DNA of 51,938 bases from Sphingopyxis sp. (GCA_013911715.1 JACEST010000002.1:1-51938), one strand, 5' to 3'. Numbered from the stretch's first letter, positions 1 through 9,026 are shown. Program-made: numbers and translations. Notes: a model not told the origin generated them from the letters alone.

Positions 1-140
1 GGGCGCAGATGTTCGCGGATGCCCGACAGATCAACGAACCGGTCGATCGAGCGCAGCAGGTGATCCGCCGGAACATGCCGCTCCAGGTTGAAGCTGTAGA
101 ACAGCGCCTCCTGCGCCACCGTCCGTTCACCCATCATCAT
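1..140 (-). CDS. IS1182-type transposase, N-terminal part only
   Basis: About 46 residues are visible, beginning MMMGERTVAQEALFYSFNLE and continuing through RHVPADHLLRSID and FVDLSGIREHL. This is the typical N-terminus of IS1182/IS5-like DDE transposases (EALFY..LE.HVPADHLLR.ID). The catalytic domain lies outside the window. Three consecutive ATG codons begin at 140; GGAG at 146-149 favours the first. It would catalyse element movement if the remainder is intact, which cannot be judged here. Confidence 0.75.
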   Translation of the reverse strand, partial: MMMGERTVAQEALFYSFNLERHVPADHLLRSIDRFVDLSGIREHLR

Positions 141-220
141 GACATCTCCGCCTGCCTGCGGAGACATAGAATCAATACTTTAGCGCCGTTGCAAGGCCGA
201 GTTTTTCAACACAATCGGGT
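1..220 (-). mobile_element. End of an IS1182-like insertion sequence, cut by the window start
   Basis: The first 140 bases encode the start of a transposase on the minus strand. Upstream of it lies a TIR-like string, GATTGTGTTGAAAAACTCGG (minus strand, roughly 196-215), resembling the ends of IS1182-family elements. The outer boundary probably falls near 215-220. It is followed by the palindrome GCTAGC at 222-227, which could be a target site. The far end of the element is outside the window, so boundaries and completeness are unknown. Confidence 0.6.
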
Positions 221-298
221 CGCTAGCTGAAAAGCAGCTTTTGGTAACAAAAGGCCGAAATCTGCCGTGAAATCGGAACTACAGCTATTCCAAGTCCA

Positions 299-811
299 TT
301 ATTCAGCCATCTGCGCGGCCAATGCTGTGAGGATCATATCCTGTTCGCCAAGCCGCGCCGCCAGTTCATCCCTTAGCGCCACAATCTCCGGCAGCCCGTC
401 AATCGCATCGCCGTCCTGCCGCGCCACATAGAGCGCATCGATGTCACCCAGCGCCACCATCAGCGGCCCGCGCGCGACCGTCAGCCTTGACAGCGCTTGC
501 TGCGCCACGACCCACGCCTCGCTGCCCGGCGCTGCGCCGCGCGCGGCGGTGACTGCCGCTTCGGTTTCGCCGCGCAGTGCCGTGAACGCCGCCGCCGCCC
601 CATCGGCATCGCTGCGCCAGCGCGCCAACCGACCGGCCAGATCGGCGGGCAGCAGACCGGGCGGTGCCAGCGGCACACTCTCAACCACCGCGAATCGCTC
701 TTCGATCGGGCGTTTGCCCAGCGAGGGATAATCGCCGCTGGCGCCGCTGGCGCAGGCAGCGAGCAACAGCGCGGCGAGCGGCGTGAGAAAAGAAATGGGG
801 CGGCACAGCAT
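299..811 (-). CDS. Small predicted outer-membrane lipoprotein of unknown function
   Basis: A 170-residue protein starting MLCRPISFLTPLAALLLAAC, a lipoprotein signal peptide with the lipobox LLAAC and the lipidated cysteine at residue 20. The mature part is alanine-rich and largely helical in appearance, with no catalytic motif that I recognise. I chose the ATG at 811 rather than an upstream in-frame ATG at 883 because it places the signal peptide at the N-terminus and has AAGGG just upstream. It stands alone, divergent from rplU. Function is unknown; a periplasm-facing envelope role is inferred only from the lipobox. Confidence 0.7.
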   Translation of the reverse strand: MLCRPISFLTPLAALLLAACASGASGDYPSLGKRPIEERFAVVESVPLAPPGLLPADLAGRLARWRSDADGAAAAFTALRGETEAAVTAARGAAPGSEAWVVAQQALSRLTVARGPLMVALGDIDALYVARQDGDAIDGLPEIVALRDELAARLGEQDMILTALAAQMAE

Positions 812-1042
812 CGCCCTTGCTGATATGGCGGCCACCGGCGGGCGGCAAGCGCCGAATCGGGCCGGTCGGCAACGCGCCGCCATTGATTGGCCTTTGCTGA
901 CCCGAAAAGCGCGGAAATTGGCGGTTGACAGCGCGCACCTCGATCGTTAGGGCGCGCTTCTTTCCTGCTTGTCCGGAAAATGTGCCGCCTTGGCGGTCGC
1001 ATGGACGTGCGGGTCACTTTGTTTGTAATGGATGATAAGACC

Positions 1043-1474
1043 ATGTTCGCAATCGTGCGCACGGGCGGCAAGCAATATCGCGTCGCCGCCGGAGACAAGA
1101 TCGCCGTCGAAAAGCTGGCTGGCGAAGCCGGTGACACGGTGATGCTGGGCGATGTCCTGCTGGCCGGTGACGGCGGCGAGACCCAGAGCACCGACGGCGT
1201 GGTCGTGTCCGCCGAAATCATCGCGCAGGCGCGCGGCGAGAAGGTCATCATCTTCAAAAAGCGCCGCCGGCACAATTATCGCCGCAAAAACGGCCATCGC
1301 CAGTCGCTGACGCTGCTGAAAATCACCGCCATTGGTGCTGCCGAGAAGAAGGCCGCCACCAAGAAGGCCGAGAAGGCCGAAGCCGCACCGGTAGAAGCCG
1401 CTGCTGTTGAAGCTGTCCCGGCCCCCGCCAAAAAGCCCGCTGCCAAGAAGGCAGCCCCCAAGACGGAAGCCTGA
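1043..1474 (+). CDS. rplU: 50S ribosomal protein L21 with a long Ala/Lys-rich tail
   Basis: The 143-residue product begins [20 protein letters not shown], the diagnostic L21 N-terminus, and contains the conserved basic stretch [16 protein letters not shown] around residues 73-88. L21 binds 23S rRNA in the large subunit. Ordinary L21 is about 103 residues. Here residues from about 100 onward form an alternating Ala/Lys/Glu/Pro tail (for example [17 protein letters not shown]), probably disordered. It lies 45 bases upstream of rpmA, the usual L21-L27 operon. The start is at the family's conserved Met; an upstream in-frame ATG would add 21 unrelated residues. Confidence 0.95.
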   Translation: MFAIVRTGGKQYRVAAGDKIAVEKLAGEAGDTVMLGDVLLAGDGGETQSTDGVVVSAEIIAQARGEKVIIFKKRRRHNYRRKNGHRQSLTLLKITAIGAAEKKAATKKAEKAEAAPVEAAAVEAVPAPAKKPAAKKAAPKTEA

Positions 1475-1519
1475 GCGCGCCCGCGCAGCTCGGCCCCACA
1501 AACGTAAGGAGTTTAGGTC

Positions 1520-1789
1520 ATGGCACATAAGAAAGCAGGCGGTTCGTCGCGCAACGGCCGCGATTCGCAGGCCAAGCGCCTTGGCGTCAAAAAGTTCGGC
1601 GGTCAGGAAGTGATCGGCGGCAATATTATCGTGCGCCAGCGCGGCACCCGCGTTTATCCGGGCGTCAATGTGGGCCTGGGCCGCGACCACACGCTGTTTG
1701 CCACCGCCGATGGCCGCGTGCGATTCCACGATGGCAAGCAGGGCCGCAAATATGTGTCGGTCGATGCCATGGCGGAAGCCGCCGAATAA
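1520..1789 (+). CDS. rpmA: 50S ribosomal protein L27
   Basis: An 89-residue protein beginning [20 protein letters not shown], the canonical L27 N-terminus that reaches toward the peptidyl-transferase centre. It continues with the conserved [16 protein letters not shown] and [12 protein letters not shown] segments. Length is normal. AAGGAG at 1506-1511 gives a good ribosome-binding site. It is second in the rplU-rpmA operon and is followed by a hairpin terminator at 1869-1901. Confidence 0.98.
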   Translation: MAHKKAGGSSRNGRDSQAKRLGVKKFGGQEVIGGNIIVRQRGTRVYPGVNVGLGRDHTLFATADGRVRFHDGKQGRKYVSVDAMAEAAE

Positions 1790-1868
1790 TCGGGACCAGC
1801 TGACCGGCTTGTCCCACCAGGGATGACCCGGATCAGCGGACTGGCAACAGTCCAGCCAGATCGAAACG

Positions 1869-1901
1869 AGGGAGACGGGTCACCCCCGGCCTCCCTTTTT
1901 T
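1869..1901 (+). terminator. Rho-independent terminator after rplU-rpmA
   Basis: AGGGAG (1869-1874) pairs with CTCCCT (1891-1896). An inner CGGG/CCCG extension lies in the loop, and a run of six T follows (1896-1901). It sits 80 bases past the rpmA stop. Confidence 0.75.
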
Positions 1902-2012
1902 CTTGTGCGCAAGACGCGCGCCGCGAAAATCGGGCCGCTCATCTCCCTCGCTAAACTGCTGACCCGAAAGCGTCATTTGCCGACGCCAAAGGGCCGGTCA
2001 TCTGGGAGATAA

Positions 2013-2630
2013 ATGATGTTTGCGCGTACCGAAAGATTGTTGCTGCGGCCCGGCTGGCCCGAAGATGCTGCGGCGCTAACCGCCGCAATTGCCGACGAAG
2101 CCATTGTCCGCAACTTGGCGCGCGCGCCCTGGCCCTATGGCGAAGACGACGCCCGCGCCTTTCTGGCGGGCTGGGCCACGGCACCGCTGCCGCGCTTTGT
2201 GCTGGTCCAGCGCACCGCCGCGCAGCCGCGTCTGATCGGCTGCATCGGCATGGACCCGATGGAGGATGGCGCGACGGAGCTTGGTTACTGGATCGCGCGG
2301 CCCTTTTGGGGGCTGGGCTATGCCACCGAAGCCGGAAGGCACATGGTTGAACTTGCCCGCACGCTGGGAATCCGCAAACTGACCGCGGGGCATTTCACCG
2401 ACAATCCAGCATCGGGCAGCGTGCTGCGCAAGCTGGGTTTCCGCCCCACCGGGCGCGTCGTCGAACGCGCCAGCAAGGCGCGCGGAGCGCTGGTGCCGAC
2501 GGTTGAATTCACGCGCGATATTGCCGCCCCCGGCAATGACGCGGGCGGGGACGATGATGTGGGAACCGCCACCAAGCCGATGCGATGGCCCGAGACGCTG
2601 CGCGAGGAGTGGCGGCAGTTGGCGGCGTAA
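2013..2630 (+). CDS. GNAT-family N-acetyltransferase (RimJ/RimL-like)
   Basis: A 205-residue acetyl-CoA-dependent acetyltransferase. The N-terminus (RTERLLLRPGWPEDA) matches the RimJ/RimL subgroup. The acetyl-CoA-binding region is visible as ARPFWGLGYATEAGRHMVE (about 95-113), and the family's ASGSVLRKLGFRPTG segment is near residues 133-147. RimJ/RimL relatives acetylate N-terminal amines of ribosomal proteins or small molecules; the substrate here cannot be inferred. GGGAG lies just upstream of the start. The gene is isolated, between the rpmA terminator and a palindromic repeat. Confidence 0.85.
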   Translation: MMFARTERLLLRPGWPEDAAALTAAIADEAIVRNLARAPWPYGEDDARAFLAGWATAPLPRFVLVQRTAAQPRLIGCIGMDPMEDGATELGYWIARPFWGLGYATEAGRHMVELARTLGIRKLTAGHFTDNPASGSVLRKLGFRPTGRVVERASKARGALVPTVEFTRDIAAPGNDAGGDDDVGTATKPMRWPETLREEWRQLAA

Positions 2631-2653
2631 TTGCCGCTAATTCATCGCGCTGT

Positions 2654-2725
2654 GCTCCGGCGTAGGCCGGAGCTCTGGAGGTAAGCATTGCGCTTGACGG
2701 CCAAGGCTCCGGCCTGCGCCGGAGC
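2654..2725. repeat. Palindromic intergenic repeat, CTCCGGC type (family E)
   Basis: Two hairpins face each other: GCTCCGGC-gta-GGCCGGAGC (2654-2673) and GCTCCGGC-ctgc-GCCGGAGC (2706-2725), about 30 bases apart. A second copy of the same two-hairpin unit lies at 50828-50899, where it overlaps the N-terminal region of a serine hydrolase. The repeat lies between two convergent genes. Confidence 0.8.
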
Positions 2726-2753
2726 GCAGCGATTTGTCATGGATATGCGAGCT

Positions 2754-3389
2754 TTACCGCCCGCCCAGCTTGCCCGCCATGCCGATGATGTCGTCGAGCG
2801 GATTGCCGTCGCCGTCGAAGTCGAGCATGCTCGCCAGCCCGCCCAGCCCGCCGCCGCTGGCAGGCGCGGCCTGCGGCTGCGATCCGCCGAGCATGCCGCC
2901 CAGAATATTGCCCAAACCGCCGCCCTGGCCGCCGCCAAGCAATCCGCCGAGCATCCCGCCAAGGCCGCCACCTTCGCCTGAACCACCGCCCTGCTTGGCC
3001 ATATAGCCCGCCACCAGCATCGCGAGGATCGGCAGCATTTTCTTGAGCAACCCGGTGTCGAGCCCGGTTTGCGCCGCAGCATGGCCAGCGACCGTGCGGC
3101 TGACATCTTTCGACCCGAAAATCTGGCCCAGCACGTCATTGCCTTTCTCAACCGGTGTGGGCTCGGGCGCGAGCACCGCGTCGAGCAAGCCGCCGCCGCC
3201 GAGCTGGCCCAGCAGCCCGCCGAGCCCTTCGAGCCCCGTCGGCTGCGCCTGTGCCTGTTTCTTGAACCCGCCGAGGATGGCAGGAAGCAGTGCTTCGGCG
3301 CCGGCCTTGGCCATCGCCGGAGGCACCCCCAGCTCGCGCGCAATGACATCGATTCCGCCTGCTTGTGTCAGGATATCGGTTATATTCAT
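2754..3389 (-). CDS. DUF937-like Gly-rich protein with a C-terminal DxDxDG tail
   Basis: A 211-residue protein. Residues 1-45 (MNITDILTQAGGIDVIAREL, then a segment ending LLPAILGGFKK) resemble the DUF937 family, whose function is not established. A Gly/Leu-rich region (about 135-170, repeats of GGLLGGG and GGMLGG) follows. The C-terminus carries DFDGDGNPLDDIIGMAGKL (190-208), a DxDxDG loop like those that bind calcium in dockerin and EF-hand-like repeats. The same tail ends the neighbouring protein at 3977-4315. I chose the ATG at 3389 because the family begins there. No signal peptide is seen. The calcium-binding idea is inference. Confidence 0.7.
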   Translation of the reverse strand: MNITDILTQAGGIDVIARELGVPPAMAKAGAEALLPAILGGFKKQAQAQPTGLEGLGGLLGQLGGGGLLDAVLAPEPTPVEKGNDVLGQIFGSKDVSRTVAGHAAAQTGLDTGLLKKMLPILAMLVAGYMAKQGGGSGEGGGLGGMLGGLLGGGQGGGLGNILGGMLGGSQPQAAPASGGGLGGLASMLDFDGDGNPLDDIIGMAGKLGGR

Positions 3390-3545
3390 CGGCTGGTCCC
3401 CTCGGCATGCCTGAATTGGCTGCGCCAGACTAGCGCAGCGCACGCGCCGGGCCTAGCCTTTCATCGGCGTGTCAGAACGGCTTGCTAGCTGCGAGTCGGG
3501 AGCGGCGGCACAGGGCCGCCCGGCACCACCAGCAGGAGCAAGGCC

Positions 3546-3926
3546 ATGGGAATTTTCAGCAAAATCAAAGACGCCATTTTCGGCAAGAAGGCGGTAGCCG
3601 CCGAGCCAAAGCCTGCCATCCCGATGGAGGCCGCCGCTCCCGCCGCAGCGCCTGAACCCGAAATGATGAGCGATGTCGATGTCGAGGCGATCCTGGAAAA
3701 GGCCGCCGCCGAGCATGATGAAAAGCTCAACTGGCGCACTTCGATCGTCGATTTGATGAAGTTGCTCGACATTGATTCGAGCTATGAAAATCGCAAAGAG
3801 CTCGCCGAAGAGCTTGAGATTGACGATTATGATGGCTCGGCCGAGGACAATATCCTGCTGCACCGCCTGGTGATGCAGGCGCTCGCCGAAAATGGCGGCA
3901 AGGTGCCGGCTGAATTTATCGATTGA
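3546..3926 (+). CDS. DUF3597-domain protein
   Basis: A 126-residue protein beginning MGIFSKIKDAIFGKK, followed by an Ala/Pro-rich linker (about 17-42). The helical domain at about 43-126 contains the segments LNWRTSIVDLMKLLDIDSSY and RKELAEELEIDDYDGSAEDN. These match the DUF3597 family, whose function is unknown; resemblance to phage-tail or LysM-associated helper proteins has been suggested for some members. CAGGAG lies upstream of the start. It is transcribed divergently from the DUF937-like gene and converges on the small DxDxDG protein. All three may act together, but this rests only on proximity. Confidence 0.75.
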   Translation: MGIFSKIKDAIFGKKAVAAEPKPAIPMEAAAPAAAPEPEMMSDVDVEAILEKAAAEHDEKLNWRTSIVDLMKLLDIDSSYENRKELAEELEIDDYDGSAEDNILLHRLVMQALAENGGKVPAEFID

Positions 3927-3934
3927 CGCAGGCC

Positions 3935-3966
3935 AGCAACGGCGACCCGCGAAGGTCGCCGTTGCT
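3935..3966. terminator. 13-bp perfect hairpin between convergent genes
   Basis: AGCAACGGCGACC (3935-3947) pairs perfectly with GGTCGCCGTTGCT (3954-3966) over a 6-base loop. It separates the 3' ends of two convergent genes. There is no strong T run on either side, so it may be a weak bidirectional terminator or an mRNA-end stabiliser. Confidence 0.55.
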
Positions 3967-3976
3967 TCCTGAACCG

Positions 3977-4315
3977 TCAGCCTTTGTTGCCGCCAAACAA
4001 TCCTTTGGCCATATCGGCGATGTCGTTGATCGGATTGCCGTCGCCATCCTTGTCGAGCGCGCTGAGCATCCCGCCCGCGCCACCGAGCTTTTCCATGATG
4101 CCGCCGAGCGGCCCGTCGCTGCCCGTCAGCGATTGCAGCTTTTCGGGTGACACGCCGAAGTTCGCGGCCGTATCGGTCAGCGTTTGCGTCAAATCGCCGC
4201 CGCTCTGCAGTTTTTCGGTCAGACCGCTCAGCATCGCCTTGGCCTGATCGGCTGGCAGGCCCAGTTTTGCCGCAATATCGTCCACCTGGCCCAACAGGCC
4301 GTCCAAAATGCTCAT
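3977..4315 (-). CDS. Small helical protein with a DxDxDG tail (unknown function)
   Basis: A 112-residue protein. The N-terminal region (MSILDGLLGQVDDIAAKLGL and following) looks helical. The C-terminus is LDKDGDGNPINDIADMAKGL (87-106) plus FGGNKG. The motif D88-D90-D92-G93 and the sequence D-G-D-G-N-P-x-x-D-I are shared with the C-terminus of the DUF937-like protein 0.6 kb away, so the two probably use the same tail module. Its ATG overlaps the stop of the upstream gene (ATGA at 4312-4315), implying translational coupling. Function is not known. Confidence 0.7.
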   Translation of the reverse strand: MSILDGLLGQVDDIAAKLGLPADQAKAMLSGLTEKLQSGGDLTQTLTDTAANFGVSPEKLQSLTGSDGPLGGIMEKLGGAGGMLSALDKDGDGNPINDIADMAKGLFGGNKG

Positions 4316-4788
4316 GGTTCCATCCCTTCAGCTGGCTGCGCCGACTCACCGAATGGATGGTCGGGATGAACATGATAGCGCCGCGCCGTGACTGAAAACA
4401 GACGCTCGCGGCTGTAAAATCGCAGCGGCCAGTCGCGCTGTCCTGCGGGCGCGACCAGCAGCGCGTTGACGGCGTCGGCCAGCGGCTGATCGCCGGTCGC
4501 GCCGTGATGCGTCCGCACGACGCCGATGTAAAACTGCGTCAGCGTCTCATGATAGCCCTGGGTGTCGTCATTCACGCCGCCGACGCTTTCATTATAGGCG
4601 CGGATGATGGCAGGCAGATCGGCTTCGGGCGCGATGTCGCTGCGTTCGCGCACCAGCCACAGGCAGGCAGCCAGATGCGCCTCGTGTGTCCAGTCGGCGC
4701 GGGGTAGCGTGCGGGCGAGCAGGCCTTCGCCGACGCGGCGCACAGCAGCGTCATTGGCGAACAGGCGGGCGGGGTGATCAGTGGTCAT
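4312..4788 (-). CDS. Conserved hypothetical protein with a WTHEAHLA motif
   Basis: A 158-residue soluble protein. Near residue 32 it has DWTHEAHLAACLWLVRE, and further on GYHETLTQFYIGVV. Recurrent histidines suggest a metal site or a conserved fold, but I cannot name the family. The start at 4788 is supported by AAGGAC at good spacing; a longer in-frame reading upstream would enter pckA territory and is rejected. It lies 49 bases downstream of pckA, behind a hairpin, and overlaps the next gene by 4 bases. Confidence 0.7.
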   Translation of the reverse strand: MTTDHPARLFANDAAVRRVGEGLLARTLPRADWTHEAHLAACLWLVRERSDIAPEADLPAIIRAYNESVGGVNDDTQGYHETLTQFYIGVVRTHHGATGDQPLADAVNALLVAPAGQRDWPLRFYSRERLFSVTARRYHVHPDHPFGESAQPAEGMEP

Positions 4789-4814
4789 TTCAAAGTCCTT
4801 TCCGGGTGGAAATG

Positions 4815-4836
4815 CCACCCGGTCAGAACCGGGTGG
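4815..4836 (-). terminator. Hairpin between pckA and the downstream gene
   Basis: CCACCCGG (4815-4822) and CCGGGTGG (4829-4836) form a perfect 8-bp stem with a 6-base loop directly after the pckA stop. On the minus strand only a short, impure T stretch follows, so it may be a weak terminator or an attenuating or 3'-protecting hairpin. Confidence 0.45.
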
Positions 4837-4837
4837 T

Positions 4838-6436
4838 TCAGGCAGCTTGCGGGGCGGCTTGGCGAACCCCTTCGTCGACATGCGCCGCGAATTCCGCGAA
4901 ATTGTCGATGAATTGCTGCACCAATTGGCGCGCGGTTGCGTCATATTGCGCCGGGTCGGCCCAGGCACCGCGCGGGTCGAGCAATTTGGCATCGACGCCC
5001 GCGACCGCGACCGGGACTTCGAACCCGAACCACGGATCCTTGCGAAACTCGGCATCGTTCAGGCTGCCGTCGAGCGCGGCGTTGAGCAATGCGCGTGTCG
5101 CCTTGATCGGCATGCGGCTGATCCCCGGCATCGTCGCCATCCCGCCCGACCAGCCGGTGTTGACCAGCCAGCAGGTGACGCCGCCCTTGGCGATCCGATC
5201 TTTCAGCAGATTGCCATAGACGCTGGGGTGGCGCGGCATGAAGGGCGCGCCGAAACAGGTCGAAAAAGTTGCCTCGGGCTCGGTCACGCCAATTTCGGTG
5301 CCCGCGACGCGCGCGGTATAGCCCGACAGGAAATGATACATCGCCTGATCGGGGGTCAGCCGCGCAATCGGCGGCAGCACGCCATAGGCATCGGCGGTCA
5401 GCATGATGATATTCTTGGGCACCGGTCCCATATTGTGCGCCGACGTGTTGGGAATAAATTCAATTGGATAGGAACCGCGGCTGTTTTCGGCGAGGCTGTT
5501 GTCGTCGAGGTCAATCTTGCGCGTGACGGGATCGATCACGACATTTTCCAGCACCGTGCCGAACCGCTTGGTCGTGGCAAAAATCTCGGGCTCGGCCTCG
5601 GCCGACAGGCGGATCATCTTGGCATAGCAGCCGCCTTCGAAGTTGAAGACCGCCGTGTCCGACCAGCCATGCTCGTCATCGCCGATCAGCGTGCGCGCCG
5701 CGTCGGCGCTCAGCGTCGTCTTGCCCGTGCCCGACAGGCCAAAGAAGACCGCGGTGTCGCCCTTCGGGCCGATGTTGGCCGAACAATGCATCGGCATCAC
5801 CCCGTCGACGGGGAGCAGATAGTTCAAGATGCCGAACACCGACTTCTTCATTTCGCCGGCATAGGCGGTGCCGCCGATGAGCACGAGTTTCTCGGCAAAA
5901 TTGACCGCAACCACCGTCTCGCTGCGCGTGCCGTGACGCGCCGGATCGGCGCGAAAGCTGGGCAGGTCGATGATTGTGTAATCGCTGCTATGCGCCGCCA
6001 GTTCGGCCGCCGTCGGACGCACCAGCATCGTGCGGATAAACAGGCTGTGCCAGGCATATTCGGTGATGACCTGTACATCGACGCGGTGCTCGGCCTGCGA
6101 CCCGCCGAACAGCTGCTGGCGATAGAGGCGCGGGTGCGCGGCAAGTGCGGCAAAGAAATCGGCCTTGAGCGCGGCGAAATGGTCGGGCGTCATCCCGACA
6201 TTGGTTTTGCCCCACCAGATCGTCGATTCGGTCGTCGCATCGCGCACGATGAATTTGTCCTTGGCCGAACGACCGGTGTGCTGGCCGGTCGCGACGACGA
6301 GCGGACCATCCTTGGAAAGCAAGCCCTCGCCATGGCGCACGGCATCCTCGATGAGCGGCGCGGCACCCAGATTTTCGCTAAGCGTCCCTCCAATTGCAAT
6401 CGCGCTGTTGCCCACTATCAGCTGGTTCATTGTCAT
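4838..6436 (-). CDS. pckA: Phosphoenolpyruvate carboxykinase (ATP)
   Basis: The 532-residue cytosolic enzyme makes phosphoenolpyruvate and CO2 from oxaloacetate and ATP, the first committed step of gluconeogenesis. The nucleotide-binding P-loop is [13 protein letters not shown] (233-245). The conserved [13 protein letters not shown] (54-66) and [11 protein letters not shown] (192-202) segments are present, and the length is normal. Two ATGs compete: 6436, with AGGA very close, and 6430, with better spacing. The gene diverges from chvI, as in many alphaproteobacteria where the ChvG-ChvI system influences pckA. Confidence 0.97.
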   Translation of the reverse strand: MTMNQLIVGNSAIAIGGTLSENLGAAPLIEDAVRHGEGLLSKDGPLVVATGQHTGRSAKDKFIVRDATTESTIWWGKTNVGMTPDHFAALKADFFAALAAHPRLYRQQLFGGSQAEHRVDVQVITEYAWHSLFIRTMLVRPTAAELAAHSSDYTIIDLPSFRADPARHGTRSETVVAVNFAEKLVLIGGTAYAGEMKKSVFGILNYLLPVDGVMPMHCSANIGPKGDTAVFFGLSGTGKTTLSADAARTLIGDDEHGWSDTAVFNFEGGCYAKMIRLSAEAEPEIFATTKRFGTVLENVVIDPVTRKIDLDDNSLAENSRGSYPIEFIPNTSAHNMGPVPKNIIMLTADAYGVLPPIARLTPDQAMYHFLSGYTARVAGTEIGVTEPEATFSTCFGAPFMPRHPSVYGNLLKDRIAKGGVTCWLVNTGWSGGMATMPGISRMPIKATRALLNAALDGSLNDAEFRKDPWFGFEVPVAVAGVDAKLLDPRGAWADPAQYDATARQLVQQFIDNFAEFAAHVDEGVRQAAPQAA

Positions 6437-6700
6437 TTTCCTCGCTCTGCCGCAGCTCCATGCATTCGTATGCGAAGCCGAAGCAATGTCGGGCGCACCG
6501 GCAGTTACCCCGCCGCGAAATCGCTCAATTGTTCCTTAGATGAATGGCCGTTACCCACCTATGCCCGCGCTTGTCAAAACCTATATCGTCGCGCGATTGT
6601 TCCATCTTGCGGTGACGGCGCGGGGGGGACGCGCATTGTGCCTTGGTTGTGCACGGCGCGGCGCTCGGCTAACAGCAGGCGGTAAGGATTTGACGCGCCG
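6437..6700. promoter_or_regulatory. Divergent pckA / chvI control region
   Basis: A 264-base non-coding stretch that must hold promoters for both pckA (minus) and chvI (plus). On the minus strand a perfect TTGACA (6572-6577) could be the pckA -35 element, although the -10 seventeen bases on is poor. The 8-mer ATTGTTCC occurs twice as a direct repeat (6528-6535 and 6596-6603), which could be a regulator site. No experimental motif is matched with confidence. Confidence 0.4.
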
Positions 6701-7411
6701 ATGACTGCCACCATTGCCCTGGTCGATGATGACCGGAACATATTGCAATCGCTGTCCATCGCGCTGCAGGCCGAGGGTTTTGTGACGCGCATTTATGCCG
6801 ATGGCGAAGCGGCGCTCAAACCTTTGCTCGACAACCCCCCCGACCTGGCGGTGTTCGACATCAAAATGCCGCGGCTCGACGGGCTCGAGCTGCTGCGCCG
6901 CCTGCGCGAAAAGAGCCAGTTGCCGGTGATTTTCCTGACGTCGAAGGATGACGAGCTCGACGAGGCGCTGGGCCTCGCTATGGGTGCCGACGATTATATC
7001 GCCAAGCCCTTCTCGCAGCGGCTGTTGATCGCGCGGATCCGCGCCATTTTGCGCCGCGTCGAACTTAATCGCACGCCTGAAGAACCGAGCGACGAACCTG
7101 TCGCCGATCCTATTGAGCGCGGACGGCTGGTGATGGACCCGGCGCGGCACAAGGTGCTGTGGGACGGCAAAGCCGTGACATTGACCGTGACCGAATTTCT
7201 GATCCTGGAAATTCTGGCATCGCGGCCCGGCATTGTCCGCACGCGCAACCAGTTGATGGACGCCGCCTATCAGGACGATGTCTATATCGACGACCGCACC
7301 ATCGACAGCCATATCAAGCGGCTGCGGCGCAAATTCCGTGAGATTGATGGTGAATTCGACGCCATCGAGACGCTTTATGGCGCGGGCTATCGCTTCTCCG
7401 ATGACGGCTGA
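6701..7411 (+). CDS. chvI: Response regulator ChvI (OmpR/PhoB family)
   Basis: A 236-residue transcription factor. The receiver domain (about 1-120) has the acidic pocket DDD (9-11), phospho-acceptor Asp53 (in [11 protein letters not shown]), Thr80 (in IFLTSKDD) and Lys102 (in AKPF). The C-terminal winged-helix domain runs from about 135 to 236 and ends with the typical [16 protein letters not shown] and GAGYRF. Synteny with pckA, chvG, hprK and PTS genes identifies it as ChvI rather than a generic OmpR regulator. In other alphaproteobacteria ChvI responds to acid and envelope stress. It overlaps chvG by 11 bases. Confidence 0.93.
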   Translation: MTATIALVDDDRNILQSLSIALQAEGFVTRIYADGEAALKPLLDNPPDLAVFDIKMPRLDGLELLRRLREKSQLPVIFLTSKDDELDEALGLAMGADDYIAKPFSQRLLIARIRAILRRVELNRTPEEPSDEPVADPIERGRLVMDPARHKVLWDGKAVTLTVTEFLILEILASRPGIVRTRNQLMDAAYQDDVYIDDRTIDSHIKRLRRKFREIDGEFDAIETLYGAGYRFSDDG

Positions 7412-8972
7412 CCCCCAACTCTCCGGCGACGAACCGCAAAAGCTCGTCTGGTCGGCGCGCTGGTCGCTGACGACGCGGATCTTGGCGGTCAATATTTTTG
7501 CCATAGCGTTGCTCGCGGTCGGCTTTTTCTATCTCGACAGCTATCGCACCCGCCTGCTCGACGCCCGCGTCGAGGCGCTCAATAGCCAATTGTCGCTGCT
7601 GGCCCCCGCGCTGGCCGTAGCGCGGTCCGAAGAGCGGGCGCGACTGACCCGCCATTTTGTCAAGCAGACCGGATCGCGGTTGCGCTTTTACCATGCCGAC
7701 GGGCGCCTCTTGGCCGACAGTTTTGTTGGTGCGCCGCCCACCTATATGCTGCGCGATCCCGACACCCAGCCCTGGTTTCGCGAAGCCGCCCGCATGATGG
7801 ACCGTGCGCTCGACTGGATCGTCGGCGCGCCCATCCCGTTGGCCTTTGTCGAGCCGCGCCGCGATGTGGTGGCAAGCTGGCCCGAGCTGGTCGCCGCGCA
7901 GACGACGGGCCGGGTCGTTCACCGCTATCGCTATGCCCCTGACCGCACGCCGATGCTCAGCGCTGCGCTGCCGGTGCGCTTCGACGACCGTGCCCTCATC
8001 CTGATGACCGTCAATGCGCGCGACATCACGCGCACGGTGCGCGCCGAACGCTGGCGGTTGGGCGTCGTTCTGGGGGTCGTTACCCTCGCGTCGGTGTTGC
8101 TGTCGCTGTTCCTCGCGCGGACCATCGTCGATCCGCTCCGCCGCCTCGCGCGCGCCGCCGTGCGCGTTCGGCTCGGCCGCGCGCGCGAGGTGATCGTTCC
8201 GCGCCTGCCGTCGCGCCGCGACGAGATTGGCACGCTCGCGCGCGCGCTGTCCGACATGACGCAAACGCTGCGCGAACGCATCGATGCCGGCGAGCATTTC
8301 GCCGCCGATGTCAGCCATGAGCTCAAAAATCCGATCGCATCATTGCGATCGGCGGTCGAAGGGCTCGAACGCGTCACCGACCCTGGTCAGCGCCAGCAAT
8401 TGCTGCGCATTGCGGGGGAAGATGTGCGGCGGCTCGACCGGCTGGTGTCGGACATCAGCGAAGCCTCACGCGTCGACGCGCAATTGTCGCGCACGCGGTT
8501 TGAACGCATCGATCTGGGCGCGATGATCGAGGCGATGCTTGCCGCACGCGCCGCGCGGCGCGAAGCGGGTGAGGTCGCGCCGCGTATCGCCTTTGCCCGC
8601 CCGCGCAAGGGCGCTACGCAGTTGTTGGGTGACGGCCACCGGCTGGAGCGCGCGATTGACAATGTCATCGACAATGCCCTGTCCTTTTCGCCCGCAGACG
8701 GGCTGGTCTGCGTCGCCGCCACGGCAGCGGGCGGGCAGGTACGGATTCGCATCGACGACGAAGGCCCCGGCATTGCCGTCGACCAGCGCGAGGCCATTTT
8801 CCGCCGCTTCCACAGCGAACGGCCCGAAGGTGAAGCCTTTGGCAAGCATAGCGGATTGGGCCTCGCCATCGCGCGCACCATTATCGAGGGCCATCAGGGC
8901 AGCATTGCCGCGCTCGACCGCGAAGACGGCAAAAGCGGCGCGTCGATCCTGATCAGTCTGCCCGCCGCCTGA
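7401..8972 (+). CDS. chvG: Sensor histidine kinase ChvG
   Basis: A 523-residue inner-membrane kinase. A first membrane segment lies at about 27-45 ([19 protein letters not shown]), a periplasmic sensor at about 46-219, and a second membrane segment at about 220-240. A HAMP linker (about 241-293) leads into HisKA with the phosphorylated His306 in [15 protein letters not shown]. The ATPase domain shows [19 protein letters not shown] and [10 protein letters not shown]. The start at 7401 gives an 11-base overlap with chvI and an intact first membrane segment. It would phosphorylate ChvI; in relatives the periplasmic regulator ExoR restrains it. Confidence 0.93.
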   Translation: MTADPQLSGDEPQKLVWSARWSLTTRILAVNIFAIALLAVGFFYLDSYRTRLLDARVEALNSQLSLLAPALAVARSEERARLTRHFVKQTGSRLRFYHADGRLLADSFVGAPPTYMLRDPDTQPWFREAARMMDRALDWIVGAPIPLAFVEPRRDVVASWPELVAAQTTGRVVHRYRYAPDRTPMLSAALPVRFDDRALILMTVNARDITRTVRAERWRLGVVLGVVTLASVLLSLFLARTIVDPLRRLARAAVRVRLGRAREVIVPRLPSRRDEIGTLARALSDMTQTLRERIDAGEHFAADVSHELKNPIASLRSAVEGLERVTDPGQRQQLLRIAGEDVRRLDRLVSDISEASRVDAQLSRTRFERIDLGAMIEAMLAARAARREAGEVAPRIAFARPRKGATQLLGDGHRLERAIDNVIDNALSFSPADGLVCVAATAAGGQVRIRIDDEGPGIAVDQREAIFRRFHSERPEGEAFGKHSGLGLAIARTIIEGHQGSIAALDREDGKSGASILISLPAA

Positions 8973-9026
8973 CGCCCGCGCCGCGCGCGCCCTTGCGGCG
9001 GGCGGTGCGGCCCATTACACCAAGCC

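Noticed and set aside
4781-6685. 634-residue open frame antisense to pckA
   Set aside because: It mirrors the pckA coding frame in a GC-rich genome, has Arg/His/Gly-rich composition with no domain, and no ribosome-binding site.
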